Source: Telluria mixta
GTDB taxonomy: Bacteria; Pseudomonadota; Gammaproteobacteria; Burkholderiales; Burkholderiaceae_D
Length of the DNA: 64,000 bases
Direction: 5' to 3'
Assembly: GCF_029223865.1 (NCBI RefSeq)
Contig: NZ_CP119520.1
Coordinates: 2,604,001-2,668,000 of the forward strand
In this document: in pieces, positions 18,451 to 27,820 of the stretch
How the letters are laid out: every line of letters begins with the position of its first letter
How positions within the stretch are numbered: position 1 is the stretch's first letter
Notes under the pieces: model-generated
What the model was told of the DNA's origin: nothing
The model's input: only the letters and a program-made list of their open reading frames with translations
Databases searched by the model: none
Translations under genes and position numbers: made by a program

Positions 18451-21400
18451 GGCGTGCCGCGGATGGCGCCGACCACGCTCAGCGTGAAATGATCATGCGC
18501 CGTGGCGCCGTTCTGGTCGGTGGCCGCGATGTCGAGCGCGAACGGCGTGACGTTGGTCGTCGCCGGTGCCGTGCCGCTCAGCGTGCGGGTGGCCGCGTCG
18601 AAGTGCAGCCAGGACGGCAGCGCGGTGCCGTCGTCGAGCTTCAGGCTGTACGTCAGCGCCGCATTCGCGTCGACGTCGGCGAAAGCCGTCGCGGGGACCG
18701 TGTAGCTGAAGGCCGTGCCACCCTCCACGAGCTGGTCGCCCACCGGCGTGACGAGGTAGGGCGTGTCGTTGCTGCCGGCGATCGTCCACTTGACCGTGCC
18801 CGTCGTCGTGGTTGCGCCGTCGGACACGTCGTATTCGACCTGCACCGTCGTCGTCTGTCCCTGCGCCAGCGATTGATAGGCAGCGTTCGACGGGTCGAGG
18901 GTGAAGCTGTGCGTGGCCGCGTCGTACGTCACGCCGGCCGGCAGGCCGTTATGCAGCGACCCGACCGTCAAGGTCGTGCCGGCATCCTGGTCGCTGGCGT
19001 TGGCCAGCGCGTTCAAGACGACCTTCTGGCCGTCTTCCGTCGCGTTGCCGGTGACCGGGCCGCTGACGACGGGCGCATGGTTCGTGGGGACATCCGTGAC
19101 GCCCGCGATCGTCCACGAGACGGAAGCGGGCGTCGTCGTCGCGCCGTCCGATACGCCGTAGTTGACGGTCACGACCTGCGACTGGCCGTTGTTCAGGGCC
19201 TGGTACGCCGCGTTGGACGGATCGAGGCGGAACGTGTGCGTGGCCGCGTCGTACGTCACGCCGTCGGGCAGCGTGGCCGGCATGTTCACGACGGCGAGAA
19301 CCGCGCCGTTGTCGACGTCCGACGCGCGCGCCAGCGCATCCAGCACGACTGCCGGACCGTCTTCGGTGGCACTGGCCGTGACGGCGCCCGTCACGACGGG
19401 GGCATCATTGGCGCCTGTGAGGGTCCAGGAGGCTGTCGCGGCCGTCGTGGCGGTGCCGTCCGAGACACCGTACGTCACCGACACCGTCGTCGTCTGGCCT
19501 TGCGCCAGCGCCTGATACGCCGCGTTGGACGGGTCGAGCGTGAACATGTGCGTGGCCGCGTTGTACGTCACGCCGGCCGGCAGCGTGGTCGGCACGTTCA
19601 CGACGGAGAGGGTGGTGCCGCTGTCGGCGTCCGATGCCCTGACCAGCGCATTCAGGACGACAGTTGCGCCGTCTTCCGTGGCATTGCCCGTGACGGCGCT
19701 GCTCACGACGGGCGCATCGTTGGCGCCGGTGACGGTCCAGGACACCATCGCGTTCGTCGTGGCGGTGCCGTCCGAGACGCCGTACGTCACCGACACCGTC
19801 GTCGTCTGGCCCTGCGCCAGGGATTGATACGCCGGGTAGGACGGATCGAGCCGGAACGTGTGCGTGGCCGCGTCGTACGTCACACCGGCCGGCAGCGTGG
19901 CGGGCACGTTCACGACGGAAAGGGTGTTCGCGTCCGGATCGGACGCGTTGGCGAGCGCGTCCAGCACGGCGGCCGCGCCGTCCTCGGTGGCGGTGCCGCC
20001 GACCGGGCCGCTGACGACGGGCGCACGGTTCGTCGGCACGTCCGTCACGCCCGCGATCGTCCAGGAAACGGACGCAGACGTCGTCGCCGTGCCGTCCGAC
20101 ACGCCGTAGTTGACGGTCACGACCTGCGACTGGCCGTCGTTCAGCGCCTGGTAGGCCGCGTTGGACGGATCGAGGGTGAAGGTGTGCGTGGCGACGTCGT
20201 AGGTCACGCCCGGCGGCAGCGTGGCCGGCACGTTCACGACGGTCAATGTGGTGCTGCCGTCGACGTCCGACGCCTTCGCCAGCGCGTTGAGCGCGACCGC
20301 GCCGCCATCCTCGGTGGCATTGGCCGTGACGGCGCCGGTGACGACGGGCGCATCGTTGACGCCGGTGACGGTCCACGACGCGGTCGCGTTCGTGGTGGCC
20401 GTGCCGTCCGAGACGCCATACGTCACCGACACGGTCGTCGTCTGGCCCTGCGCCAGCGACTGGTAGGCGGCGTCGGTGGGATCGAGGCGGAAGCTGTGCG
20501 TGCTCGTGTCGTACGTCACGCCGGCGGGCAGCATGGCCGGCACGTTCACGACGGAGAGCGTCGCGCCGCTGTCGGCATCCGAGGCCCGGGCGAGCGCATT
20601 CAACACGACGGCCGTGCCGTCTTCGGCCGCATTTCCCGTCACGGCGCCGCTGACGACAGGCGCGTCATTCGTGCCGGTGATGGTCCAGGAGGCCGTCGCG
20701 GCCGTCGTGGCCGTGCCGTCCGAGACACCGTACGTCACCGACACCGTCGTCGTCTGGCCCTGCGCCAGCGATTGGTAAGCGGCGTTCGACGGGGCGAGGC
20801 TGAAGCTGTGCGTGGCGGCGTCGTACGTCACGCCGGCCGGCAGCGTGGCCGGCACGTTCACGACGGAGAGGGTGGTGCCGGCGTCGACGTCCGACGCCTT
20901 GGCCAGCGCATCCAGGACGACGGCTGCGCCGTCTTCCGTGGCATTGCCCGTGACGGCGCTGCTCACGACGGGCGCGTCGTTCGCGCCGGTGATGGTCCAC
21001 GACGCCGTCGCGCCCGTCGTGGCCGAACCGTCCGAGACGCCGTACGTCACCGACACCGTCGTCGTCTGGCCCTGCGCCAGGGATTGATACGCCGGGTAGG
21101 ACGGATCGAGCCGGAACGTGTGCGTGGCCGCGTCGTACGTCACACCGGCCGGCAGCGTGGCGGGCACGTTCACGACGGAGAGGGTGTTCGCATCGGGATC
21201 GGACGCGTTGGCGAGCGCGTCCAGCACGGCGGCCGCGCCGTCCTCGGTGGCGGTGCCGCCGACCGGGCCGCTGACGACGGGCGCACGGTTCGTCGGCACG
21301 TCCGTCACGCCCGCGATCGTCCAGGAAACGGATGCAGACGTCGTCGCCGTGCCGTCCGACACGCCGTAGTTGACGGTCACGACCTGCGACTGGCCGTCGT

Positions 21401-22631
21401 TCAGCGCCTGGTAGGCCGCGTTGGACGGATCGAGGGTGAAGGTGTGCGTGGCCGCGTCGTAGGTCACGCCCGGCGGCAGCGTGGCCGGCACGTTCACGAC
21501 GCTCAGGACAGCACCGCTGTCGACGTCCGACGCCTTCGCCAGCGCATCCAGCGTCACGGCCGTGCCGTCCTCGGTGGCATTGCCCGTGACGGCCGCGCTG
21601 ACGATGGGCGCGTCGTTACTTCCGGTCACAACGATCGTCAGGGTCGTCGTCGCGCCGGCACTGCCGTCGGTCACGCCGTAACTGAAGATATCGGTGCCGG
21701 TTTCTCCCTGTTTCAAAGCCTGGACGGCCAGGCTGGCATTGTTCAGGGTGTATTCGTAGGCGCCATCGGCGCCGATGACCAGGGTGCCGTATTTGCCGTT
21801 GAAGGTACCCGGCTGGACCACGTTCAATACCGTCCCCGCATCGGGATCCGTATCGTTGGCCAATGCATTGCCGACGAGTTTCAGGATGGCCGAGTCTTCG
21901 CCGATCGTCCCCTGATCCGGGTTCGCCACGGGGACGCCGTTCACGAAGGCGGCGACGCCGAGGAAGTCCTTGGTATCCAGCGTGACCGCCACGTTCTTCA
22001 GCGCGATCTTCAGGTCGGCCACGCCGTCGCCGTCGGTGTCCGCGAACACGTGCACGTCTGCCCCGGACTGCGCCTGCCAGACGCCGTGCGCCGCCGGATT
22101 CGTGCCGGTCCAGCGCAGGCCCGTGAAGGCGCGCAAGTCGATCTTGTCCTGGCCCGACTGGAAATCGAGGATGGCATCCGTGGCGGCGGCGGTGGAATCG
22201 CCGGCGGTTTCATAGACGAAGAGATCGCCGCCGGCACCGCCTTCCAGCACGTCGGCGCCGCCGCGTCCCGCCAGCGTGTCCGCCGCGGCGCCGCCGCGCA
22301 GCACGTTGGTGCCCGCGGCACCGGCCAGCCAGACGGCTTCCGCGGAGGTGCCGGCATCGACGTTCTCGAAGCCCGTGACGGTGACGACGCGTGCCGTGGC
22401 ATCCTGGTTGCCCAGCGCCAGATCGATGCGCACGGCCTGCTTCGCGAGCAGGGTATCGGTGCCGGTGCCGCCGTCGATCACGCTGCCGCGGTTCGAATCG
22501 TTCTGGTACACGATCGTATCGTTGCCGCCGCCGCCTTTCAGCGTGTCGGTGCCCCCGCCGCCATCGATATAGTCATCGCCGTCCGTGCCGTTGAACACAT
22601 CGGTCCGCCGGGTGCCAGTGAAATTCGCCAT
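14769..22631 (-). CDS. giant RTX/cadherin-like repeat protein, probable type I secreted adhesin
   Basis: A 2620-residue protein without an N-terminal signal peptide. Layout: residues 1-235 are RTX-like glycine/aspartate nonapeptides with a serralysin-type module ([12 protein letters not shown] near 155). About 235-336 is a VCBS/cadherin-like domain. About 337-1284 is nine repeats of roughly 105 residues, each ending near NDAPVV. About 1285-1390 is a dystroglycan-type cadherin-like domain with [14 protein letters not shown]. About 1394-2620 is five tandem modules of about 247 residues, each with RTX motifs (GGAGNDTL) followed by a block such as [14 protein letters not shown]...WLQWDQDG. That block resembles the VCA0849-type C-terminal secretion domain. 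The most likely role is a calcium-binding surface or matrix protein exported by a type I system encoded elsewhere. The ATG at 22631 has a gagaggga ribosome site; the frame open to 23366 covers the promoter. Confidence 0.88.
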   Translation of the reverse strand: MANFTGTRRTDVFNGTDGDDYIDGGGGTDTLKGGGGNDTIVYQNDSNRGSVIDGGTGTDTLLAKQAVRIDLALGNQDATARVVTVTGFENVDAGTSAEAVWLAGAAGTNVLRGGAAADTLAGRGGADVLEGGAGGDLFVYETAGDSTAAATDAILDFQSGQDKIDLRAFTGLRWTGTNPAAHGVWQAQSGADVHVFADTDGDGVADLKIALKNVAVTLDTKDFLGVAAFVNGVPVANPDQGTIGEDSAILKLVGNALANDTDPDAGTVLNVVQPGTFNGKYGTLVIGADGAYEYTLNNASLAVQALKQGETGTDIFSYGVTDGSAGATTTLTIVVTGSNDAPIVSAAVTGNATEDGTAVTLDALAKASDVDSGAVLSVVNVPATLPPGVTYDAATHTFTLDPSNAAYQALNDGQSQVVTVNYGVSDGTATTSASVSWTIAGVTDVPTNRAPVVSGPVGGTATEDGAAAVLDALANASDPDANTLSVVNVPATLPAGVTYDAATHTFRLDPSYPAYQSLAQGQTTTVSVTYGVSDGSATTGATASWTITGANDAPVVSSAVTGNATEDGAAVVLDALAKASDVDAGTTLSVVNVPATLPAGVTYDAATHSFSLAPSNAAYQSLAQGQTTTVSVTYGVSDGTATTAATASWTITGTNDAPVVSGAVTGNAAEDGTAVVLNALARASDADSGATLSVVNVPAMLPAGVTYDTSTHSFRLDPTDAAYQSLAQGQTTTVSVTYGVSDGTATTNATASWTVTGVNDAPVVTGAVTANATEDGGAVALNALAKASDVDGSTTLTVVNVPATLPPGVTYDVATHTFTLDPSNAAYQALNDGQSQVVTVNYGVSDGTATTSASVSWTIAGVTDVPTNRAPVVSGPVGGTATEDGAAAVLDALANASDPDANTLSVVNVPATLPAGVTYDAATHTFRLDPSYPAYQSLAQGQTTTVSVTYGVSDGTATTNAMVSWTVTGANDAPVVSSAVTGNATEDGATVVLNALVRASDADSGTTLSVVNVPTTLPAGVTYNAATHMFTLDPSNAAYQALAQGQTTTVSVTYGVSDGTATTAATASWTLTGANDAPVVTGAVTASATEDGPAVVLDALARASDVDNGAVLAVVNMPATLPDGVTYDAATHTFRLDPSNAAYQALNNGQSQVVTVNYGVSDGATTTPASVSWTIAGVTDVPTNHAPVVSGPVTGNATEDGQKVVLNALANASDQDAGTTLTVGSLHNGLPAGVTYDAATHSFTLDPSNAAYQSLAQGQTTTVQVEYDVSDGATTTTGTVKWTIAGSNDTPYLVTPVGDQLVEGGTAFSYTVPATAFADVDANAALTYSLKLDDGTALPSWLHFDAATRTLSGTAPATTNVTPFALDIAATDQNGATAHDHFTLSVVGAIRGTPGPDTLYGTALDDLIYGLESSDVIFGHEGNDSIEGNDGHDTLYGEAGNDTLVGGDGNDYLADGQGINAFYGGAGNDTIDANGSSPQSVIDGGSGSDTFYVYGSNNTQTITTGADSDLVYFYYPTNAGAGTAIVITDFTTGAGGDKIDLGHLIAYSSGYVGDTDPFATGYLRLQQDGNDTWLQWDQDGTGGGTTWKTMMVFQNATATDFTMHNFNPGYNPDGTSQGITLTGTTVGEALDGTVNNDTIYGLDGNDNLQGYQGNDTLDAGLGNDVLFGGAGNDSLLGGDDNDNLYGEAGNDTLIGGDGNDYLSDGQGINALYGGAGNDIIDANGSSSQSIIDGGSGLDTFYVYGSSNAQTITTGADSDLVYFYYPTNANAVVTITDFTTGTGGDKIDLGHFIAYSSGYVPDTDPFATGYLRLQQDGNDTWLQWDQDGAGGGTTWKTMIVFQNTTATNFKLDNFYPAYNPDGTSQGITLTGTTANDSLEGTVNNDTIHGLDGNDNLYGYQGNDTLDAGLGNDYVAGGTGNDSLIGGDGDDNLYGEAGNDTLIGGDGNDYLSDSQGINMLYGGAGNDTLDLNGAPSQSIVDGGSGSDTFYVYGSSNPQTITTGTDSDLIYYFYPTNAGADAIVTVTDFTTGAGGDRVDLGHLIAYSSGYVGDTDPFATGYLRLQQDGNNTWLQWDQDGASGSGTWKTMITFQNTTATDFRLDNFYPAYNPNGTGVGVTRTGTTSGEQLDGTVNDDTLNALEGNDALYGYQGNDKLDGGAGNDYLIGGVGNDLLLGGADDDYLYGDAGNDTLMGGDGNDYLSDSQGVNTLQGGAGNDTFDLNGTSSQSIIDGGSGSDIFYVYGSSNAQTITTGADSDLLYFFYPSSTNAVVTVTDFATGAGGDRVDLSSIIAYSSGYAGDTDPFATGYLRLQQDGNDTWLQWDQDGAGSGSTWKTLMTFQNTTATNFKLDNFNPAYNPNGTGVGVTLTGTTSGEQMQGTVNNDTLNALDGNDYLYGYQGNDTLDAGLGNDQLYGGAGNDLLLGGGDADYLSGEAGNDTLMGGDGDDYLSDSQGVNAFHGGAGNDTFDLNGTSSQSVIDGGSGSDTFYVYGSNNAQTITTGADNDLIYYYYPNSANAVVTIADFTAGTGGDKVDIGNILAYSSGYAGGSDPFAGGFLRLHQNGTDTEFQWDQDGAANGQSFTTLLLLKNVTAGALNASNFSPNFTPVTDGAVVVGVAQAEPALH
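19771..20241 (-). repeat. near-identical internal duplication, copy A
   Basis: This 471-base stretch matches 21031-21501 with six differences that I counted by eye (about 98.7% identity), offset by exactly 1260 bases. The other repeats in the array are clearly more divergent. It indicates a recent duplication or gene conversion within the giant gene. Confidence 0.85.
21031..21501 (-). repeat. near-identical internal duplication, copy B
   Basis: Partner of 19771-20241. Identity starts at the codons for the VTYGVSDG region and ends just after the VVNVPAT codons. The offset of 1260 bases keeps the reading frame. Confidence 0.85.
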
Positions 22632-22737
22632 CGTTCGTTCCCTCTCAGTGAGTACAGCAATCGAATGAAACTCAGCAAAAACGCGGGAGCAATGCCAAAA
22701 AAATGGAATTGCGGAAATATTTTTTTTGCTGTGGCGA

Positions 22738-22754
22738 ATGCAATTAATGTGCCA
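22738..22754 (-). promoter_or_regulatory. sigma-54 (RpoN) -24/-12 promoter of the giant gene
   Basis: On the minus strand the sequence is TGGCACATTAATTGCAT. This is a perfect match to the RpoN consensus TGGCAC-N5-TTGCA, with ten bases between the invariant GG and GC. It lies about 107 bases upstream of the ATG at 22631 in a locally AT-rich region. The outer bases are the same as in the pilA promoter of this window (33456-33472). Transcription would need an enhancer-binding protein. Confidence 0.8.
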
Positions 22755-22846
22755 AAAAGACAAGCCATTGATTTTTATCAAGGTTTCTTTTGGGCTTGGT
22801 AATGGTTGTAACAAGTTGTAAATAAAACCGACAATCACAGTGGGTA

Positions 22847-22863
22847 TAACCGACGGGCGGTTA
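22847..22863. promoter_or_regulatory. inverted repeat, candidate enhancer-binding-protein site
   Basis: TAACCG-ACGGG-CGGTTA is a perfect 6-base inverted repeat about 95 bases upstream of the -24 element, the usual distance for a sigma-54 activator site. Nearby, two direct copies of TTGTAA occur ten bases apart (22806 and 22816). Assignment to a specific activator such as PrsR is inference. Confidence 0.4.
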
Positions 22864-22900
22864 CAAGGATGCGGCGCGCGGGAAGGGAGGAAGGGAATGA

Positions 22901-22924
22901 AAACGGGGCGCCGTAGCGCCCCGT
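22901..22924 (-). terminator. hairpin terminator after the S9 peptidase remnant
   Basis: Stem ACGGGGCGC / GCGCCCCGT with a four-base loop, followed on the minus strand by a short T-run. It lies seven bases beyond the stop of the peptidase remnant and insulates the sigma-54 promoter region from it. Confidence 0.65.
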
Positions 22925-22930
22925 CGGTCG

Positions 22931-23895
22931 TTATCGGCCCGCGTTCGGGCCGATGTTTTTGTCGAGGAAGGCCTCGACCCGGTTCCAGAAATCGACAGAA
23001 TTCTTCGGCAGATGCCAGCCATGGCCTTCTTCCGGATATTCGATCCACTCGACGTTCCGGTTGGTCTTCGTGACGGCGTCGTGGAACTTCTGGCCGTGGT
23101 ACAGCGGCACGCGGCGGTCGACGCCGCCGTAGGCCAGCAGCACCGGCTGCGTGATGCGGGCCGCCTGCTCGATGGGCGACGTGGCCTTCAGTTGCGCCGC
23201 GTCCTTCACACGGTCGCCGATCAGTTCCGGCATGCCGTAGGCCTTCCACTGGTCCGTCAGGTCGGATGCGCGGCTCCAGGCACCCGTGTACATCAGGTTG
23301 ATGTCGGTGACGCCGACCCGGTATAGAGGTGTTCATCGCCCCCATCCCGGATGGGACGGGACACATAGATCATGTCGTCCTTGCGTGGACGCTGGGGCAT
23401 GAGGAAGGTGTTCCACGGTTGCATCGGCACCTTGCCGATCAGTTCATGGCGCGAAGCGGAGTCGAAATAGCGGTCGGCCAGCTGCGCGAAATGCTGGCCG
23501 TCGCGGTCGACGGCGTACAGGCCGGGAGCATGCCGCACGTCGCCCTCGCCGATGCTTTTTTCGGTCAGGTCGAAGACGAGCCGCGTGCCGTTCACCCATT
23601 CGAAGTCGTCGATGTCGGCATCGTCGAACGCGGCCACCACGGTCGGCTTGTTGGTGGCGAGGTCGATCACGGCGAGATAGTCGTTGCGGTCGGGCGCGCC
23701 CGCGCGGACGGCCAGGTAACGCGCATCGGGCGACAGCGCGACGCGATGGATGGCGGCGTGCTGGAAAAAGGCGATGGCTGGCGGCGCGGTGTCAGCGGCC
23801 GGCGCGGCCCAGGCGGCATGGGCGAGTGCGGCGGAGAGAGCGAACAGATACGGCAGGGTACGGCGCAGGAACATGCAAATCCTCATCGAGAACAT
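22931..23895 (-). pseudogene. broken S9 family peptidase (internal deletion plus frameshift)
   Basis: Two adjoining fragments of one prolyl-oligopeptidase-type gene. The N-terminal part (23293-23895, 200 codons) has a signal peptide and the start of a beta-propeller (HRVALSPDARYLAVRAG, VFDLTEKSIGEGD). It runs out of frame at about 23320, and the C-terminal part (22931 to about 23325) continues in another frame with [13 protein letters not shown]. This part retains the catalytic Asp region [13 protein letters not shown] and the His region EEGHGWH. The nucleophile segment G-x-S-x-G-G and roughly 350 residues between the parts are missing, so an internal deletion with frameshift is the simplest reading. 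No active peptidase can be made. An intact paralogue-type gene is at 34944-37001. Confidence 0.8.
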
Positions 23896-23911
23896 TGCAT
23901 AAAGATAACAT

Positions 23912-25975
23912 TTATTCCGGCGCCCGGATATGCGCCACGAGCCCCCCGCTCTCGCGCGGCGGCGCCGCCGTCAGCAGGCTGGCGACGACCAGCGCCAGCG
24001 CCCCCGCCGGCACGCCGAACACGCCCGCGGAGATGGGCGCGATGTGGAACCAGACGGCGTCCAGGCTCCCGCCCAGCATCGGATTCGTGTGCAGCATGTA
24101 GTAGATGCAGACGAGGAAGCCGGTCGCCATGCCCGCGATCGCGCCCGCGAAATTGGCCCGTTTCCAGAACACGCCCGCCACCAGCGCCGGGAACATGGTC
24201 GACCCCGCGAGCGAGAACGCGGCGCCGACGAGCGACAGGATGTCGGCCGGCTTTTGCGACGCGACATACGCGGCGATGAACGCGACCGCGAGCAGCAGCA
24301 GCTTGGAGATCGTCACGCGCTTCTGCGTGGAGGCGCCCGGGTCGACGATCTTGAAGTAGATGTCGTGCGACAGCGCGTTCGAGATCGCCAGCAGCAGGCC
24401 ATCCGCCGTGGACAGCGCCGCCGCCAGGCCGCCGGCCGCCACCAGCCCGGAAATCACGTACGGCAGGCCGCCGATCTCCGGCGTGGCCAGGGTGAGCACG
24501 TCGCCGTCGATCGCGATCTCGGCCAGCTGCACGATGCCGTCGCCGTTGACGTCGACGATGCTGATCAATGGATTCGACTTGTCGACGTTGGCCCAGTACG
24601 AGACCCAGGTCGGCAGGGAATTGAAGTCCGTGCCGACGAGGGCCGTGTAGATATCGTACTTGGCCAGGACGGCCAGCGCCGGCATCGTCAGGTAGATCAG
24701 CAGGATGAAGAACAGTGTCCAGAACACGGACACGCGCGTCTCGTGCACGGACGGCGTCGTGTAGGAGCGCATCAGAATGTGCGGCAGCGCCGCCGTGCCG
24801 AACATCAGGCAGAACACGAGGGACAGAAAATTGTTGCGGCGGATGTCCGATTCTTCCCGCGTCTTGCCGGGGAACGGTTCCGCGTGCGGCTCCGGCGGCT
24901 GGGCGCGCGCCAGGTTGGCGGCGCGCAGTTCGGTCCACACGCGCGCGGCCTCGTCCGCGGTGCGCGGATAGTCGAGCAGTTCGCGTTCCGCGCTGCGTAC
25001 CTCGGTCAGCGGCGCGTTGCGGCCGCGCGCCTTGTCCAGCCGGCGCTGCGCTTCGATCTTGCCCGCTTCCCAGGAGTGGGGCAGGGCGGCGATGCGCGCC
25101 GCGTAGTCGTCGGCGCGGGCGCGGAAACGGGCGCGCACTTCGGCCTCGCGCGGATCGGCCGCCAGCTGGGCTTCGCGCGCCGCCAGCTTGGGCAGCACGG
25201 AGCCGTACGCGACTTGCGGCACCGGGTTGCCCGCGAATTTCATCGACAGCCAGATCGTCGGGATCAGGAAGGCGACGAGGATGATGATGTACTGCGCAAC
25301 CTGCGTCCACGTGATGGCGCGCATCCCACCCAGGAACGAGCACACGAGGATGCTGGCGAGGCCGAGGAAGATGCCGACCGAGAAATCGACGCCGGTGAAG
25401 CGCGACGCGATCAGGCCCACCGCGTAGATCTGCGCGACGACGTACGTGAACGAGACGACGATGGTGGCGCCGACCGCGAGCGCGCGCACGATGCTGCCCC
25501 GGCGCGTGCCGGTCTCGCCGCCGTAGCGCGCGGCGAGGAAGTCGGGGATCGTGTACTGGGCGAAGCGGCGCAGGTAGGGCGCGATCAGCAGCGCGACGAG
25601 GCAGTAGCCGCCCGTCCAGCCCATCACGTAGGCGAGGGCGTCGAAGCCGTGCAGGTACAGCGTGCCCGCCAGGCTGATGAAGCTGGCGGCCGAGATCCAG
25701 TCGGCCGCCGTCGCCATGCCGTTGAACAGCGCCGGGACCCGCCGCCCCGCCACGTAGTATTCGGACACGTTCGACGTGCGGCTGACGACGCCGATGATCG
25801 CGTACAGGACGATCGTCGCGAACATGTACAGGTGGCCGATCCACTGGCGCGGCATGCCCTCGTGTTCCAGGATCGCCAGCGCGCCCAGGAACAGCGCGAA
25901 GCACAGCGTGAACCACAGGTAGTAGCGGGACAGGCGGCGGAAGTAGGAGCGGGTCCTGGCGGCGGTGACGGTCAT
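23912..25975 (-). CDS. sodium:solute symporter, VC_2705 subfamily
   Basis: A 687-residue inner-membrane symporter of the SSS family, related to the acetate/proline transporters ActP and PutP. Features are ATAADWISAASFISLAGTLY near residue 75, TIPDFLAARYGG, and the sodium-site region GLAAALSTADGLLLAISNAL. A long hydrophilic, helix-rich insert (about residues 215-335) is characteristic of this subfamily. A loop contains DVNGDGIVQLAE, a textbook EF-hand calcium-loop pattern. The ATG at 25975 overlaps the DUF4212 stop (ATGA); that pair is the standard two-gene unit for this transporter. The likely substrate is a short carboxylate such as acetate, by family inference. Confidence 0.9.
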   Translation of the reverse strand: MTVTAARTRSYFRRLSRYYLWFTLCFALFLGALAILEHEGMPRQWIGHLYMFATIVLYAIIGVVSRTSNVSEYYVAGRRVPALFNGMATAADWISAASFISLAGTLYLHGFDALAYVMGWTGGYCLVALLIAPYLRRFAQYTIPDFLAARYGGETGTRRGSIVRALAVGATIVVSFTYVVAQIYAVGLIASRFTGVDFSVGIFLGLASILVCSFLGGMRAITWTQVAQYIIILVAFLIPTIWLSMKFAGNPVPQVAYGSVLPKLAAREAQLAADPREAEVRARFRARADDYAARIAALPHSWEAGKIEAQRRLDKARGRNAPLTEVRSAERELLDYPRTADEAARVWTELRAANLARAQPPEPHAEPFPGKTREESDIRRNNFLSLVFCLMFGTAALPHILMRSYTTPSVHETRVSVFWTLFFILLIYLTMPALAVLAKYDIYTALVGTDFNSLPTWVSYWANVDKSNPLISIVDVNGDGIVQLAEIAIDGDVLTLATPEIGGLPYVISGLVAAGGLAAALSTADGLLLAISNALSHDIYFKIVDPGASTQKRVTISKLLLLAVAFIAAYVASQKPADILSLVGAAFSLAGSTMFPALVAGVFWKRANFAGAIAGMATGFLVCIYYMLHTNPMLGGSLDAVWFHIAPISAGVFGVPAGALALVVASLLTAAPPRESGGLVAHIRAPE

Positions 25976-26292
25976 GGATGCCGCCCCAGCATCCGGTCGA
26001 AATCGCGGTCGAGGATGCGCATGCGCCAGGCGTACGCGCCGATGATGGCGAGGTAGGTCAGCGACGCACCCTGGGCCGCGAGGTAGAAGGACAGCGGCCA
26101 GCCGAACACGGACAGGTGCGCGAGGTCGCGCGCGAAGAACACGGTGCAGAAGCTCGTGGCCAGCCACAGCGCCAGCAGCAGGGCGATCAGGCGGCGCGCG
26201 CGCGCCCAGTGCGCGGCGCGCGCGGCGACGATGTGCTGGCGCTCGCGATCGGGGTCAGAGGAAAGAACGGTCTCGGTCGGCATCGGGGACAA
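25972..26292 (-). CDS. DUF4212 small membrane subunit of the symporter
   Basis: A 106-residue protein with two hydrophobic helices (about residues 35-55 and 65-88) and the motif RRLIALLLALWLATSF. It matches the DUF4212 partner proteins always encoded before VC_2705-type sodium:solute symporters. Translation is coupled to the symporter by an ATGA overlap. Its start lies 38 bases inside the upstream kinase gene; an alternative ATG at 26283 would leave a 29-base overlap. Confidence 0.9.
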   Translation of the reverse strand: MSPMPTETVLSSDPDRERQHIVAARAAHWARARRLIALLLALWLATSFCTVFFARDLAHLSVFGWPLSFYLAAQGASLTYLAIIGAYAWRMRILDRDFDRMLGRHP

Positions 26293-27820
26293 GCGTGACG
26301 GTGGGCGGGAAGGTCAGCCGGAACAGGCTGCCCGGGAATTTCTTGTGCGTGCTGCGCGGGTTGTTGAAGATCTCGATGTCGGCCCCGTGCTGCTGCGCGA
26401 TCTCGCGCACGATGGCGAGACCGAGGCCGGAACCGGAGGCGCTCGAACCGAGGATGCGATAAAAACGTTCGAACACACGGTGGCGCTCGGACGGCGCGAT
26501 GCCGGGGCCCGTGTCCTCGACTTCCAGCAAGGCTTGATTGCCGTTGCCGATATTGGTTCCGCGCACGCGCACGGTGACGCTGCCGCCCGGCGGCGTGTAG
26601 CGCAGCGCGTTGTCGATCAGGTTCGACAGCAGCTCGCGCAGCATCATGGCGCTGCCGTCGATTTCCGGCGGGTCGCCGATGACTTCGTAGCCGAGGTCGA
26701 TCTCGTGTGCGAAGGAGGCCTGTACCCAGTCCTGCACGACGTCGCGCGCCAATGCGGCAAGGTCGAGCGGCTCCAGCGTCTGGCCTGCATGCGGCTGGTT
26801 TTCCGCGCGGGCCAGCGCAAGCAACTGGTTGACGAGGCGCGTGGCCGATTCCGAGCTCTTGGCAAGTTGTTCGAGCGAGCGGTGGATCTCGTTCGGATCG
26901 ACCTGGCGCAGCGCCAGCTCCGACTGCATGCGCATGCCCGCGAGCGGCGTCTTCATCTGGTGCGCGGCATCGGCAATGAAACGCTTCTGCACGGCTATCG
27001 TGTGCGCGAGGCGCGCCAGCATGTCGTTCAGCGAGCCGACGAGCGGCGAGATCTCTTCCGGCACCTGGCGCGAATCGATGGGCGACAGGTCGTCCGGCGG
27101 GCGCGCGCGGATGCGTTCCTGCAGTTGTGCGAGCGGCGACAGCCCGCGCGACAGGGCGAACCAGACGAGGGCCAGGATCACGGGCAGGATGATGAACTGC
27201 GGCAGGATCACGCCCTTGATGATCTCGTTGGCCAGCTGCGCGCGCTTGTCGAGCGTCTCCGCCACCTGCACGAGCGCGAGGCGCGGTTCCTGCGTGGCGT
27301 CCAGCAGAGGCTGCAGGTTCACCCAGGCATAGGCGATGCGCACCGGCGCGCCGTGCAGGGTCTCGGTGCGGAAGTGCACGCGGCCGCTGCGCTCGGCGTC
27401 GTCCGCGTTCGGCGGCGGCAGGTCGCGGTCGCCGTCGACGATCTCGCCGCGCGGGCCGCTGATCTGGAAATAGACGCTGTCGACGTCGTCCGCGCGCAGG
27501 ATGTCGCGCGCAGTGCCGGGCAGGCGCGCGACGACTCTGCCGTCGACTTCCTTGACCTGCTGTGCGAGCACCGTGACGCTGTCTTCCAGCGCGTGGTCGA
27601 ATGGCTGGTTCGCGATCGATTTCGCGACCAGGTACGTGATCGCGATGCTCATCGGCCACAGCAGCAGCAGCGGGGCCAGCATCCAGTCGAGGATTTCGCC
27701 GAACAGCGAGTGCTGGATGCTTTCTTCGGGCTCGGGCCTGGGCGGAACGTAGAGGTCGTCGACCGGTTCCGTGACGGCGAGCGGATCCGGTCCGGCCGCG
27801 CGCCGCTTGAAGGGTTTCAC
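26255..27820 (-). CDS. sensor histidine kinase, TctE/QseC type
   Basis: A 521-residue membrane kinase. A transmembrane helix near residues 35-60 is followed by a 2CSK_N-like periplasmic sensor domain (about 65-180, QPFDHALEDSVTVLAQQV). A second membrane segment (about 205-225), a HAMP-like region, the H-box FIADAAHQMKTPLAGMR, the N-box LLSNLIDNALRYTP, G1 EDTGPGI and G2 GSGLGLAIV come next. It overlaps the response regulator by four bases upstream and the DUF4212 gene by 38 bases downstream, so all four genes form one unit. This suggests the kinase senses the symporter's substrate; TctE-type kinases typically respond to carboxylates. Confidence 0.9.
   Translation of the reverse strand: MKPFKRRAAGPDPLAVTEPVDDLYVPPRPEPEESIQHSLFGEILDWMLAPLLLLWPMSIAITYLVAKSIANQPFDHALEDSVTVLAQQVKEVDGRVVARLPGTARDILRADDVDSVYFQISGPRGEIVDGDRDLPPPNADDAERSGRVHFRTETLHGAPVRIAYAWVNLQPLLDATQEPRLALVQVAETLDKRAQLANEIIKGVILPQFIILPVILALVWFALSRGLSPLAQLQERIRARPPDDLSPIDSRQVPEEISPLVGSLNDMLARLAHTIAVQKRFIADAAHQMKTPLAGMRMQSELALRQVDPNEIHRSLEQLAKSSESATRLVNQLLALARAENQPHAGQTLEPLDLAALARDVVQDWVQASFAHEIDLGYEVIGDPPEIDGSAMMLRELLSNLIDNALRYTPPGGSVTVRVRGTNIGNGNQALLEVEDTGPGIAPSERHRVFERFYRILGSSASGSGLGLAIVREIAQQHGADIEIFNNPRSTHKKFPGSLFRLTFPPTVTLVPDADRDRSFL

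Larger units (their letters stand above)
18760..21640 (-). repeat. nine tandem ~315-base cadherin/VCBS-like coding repeats
   Basis: The middle of the giant gene encodes nine repeats of about 105 residues. Each has TEDG, SDVD or [26 protein letters not shown] and VTYGVSDG in the same order. Two repeat flavours occur, one with the linker TDVPTN and one with the linker GANDAP. The TDVPTN linkers fall near 21290, 20050 and 19090, so the flavours recur in larger blocks, consistent with expansion by multi-repeat duplication. Confidence 0.85.

Noticed and set aside
16971..22802. A 1943-codon open frame on the plus strand opposite the giant gene
   Set aside because: It is the antisense of repetitive GC-rich coding sequence. 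Its translation is Arg/Val/Gly-rich with no domain, it has no ribosome site, and the minus-strand frame has clear RTX and cadherin-like domains.
22632..23366. Extension of the giant protein's frame to an ATG at 23366
   Set aside because: It would cross the sigma-54 promoter, a terminator and the peptidase remnant, and its translation there is unlike any domain; the ATG at 22631 has a good ribosome site.
23329..24279. Plus-strand frame over the peptidase remnant and the symporter end
   Set aside because: Low-complexity antisense translation with no homology features; both minus-strand genes are well supported.
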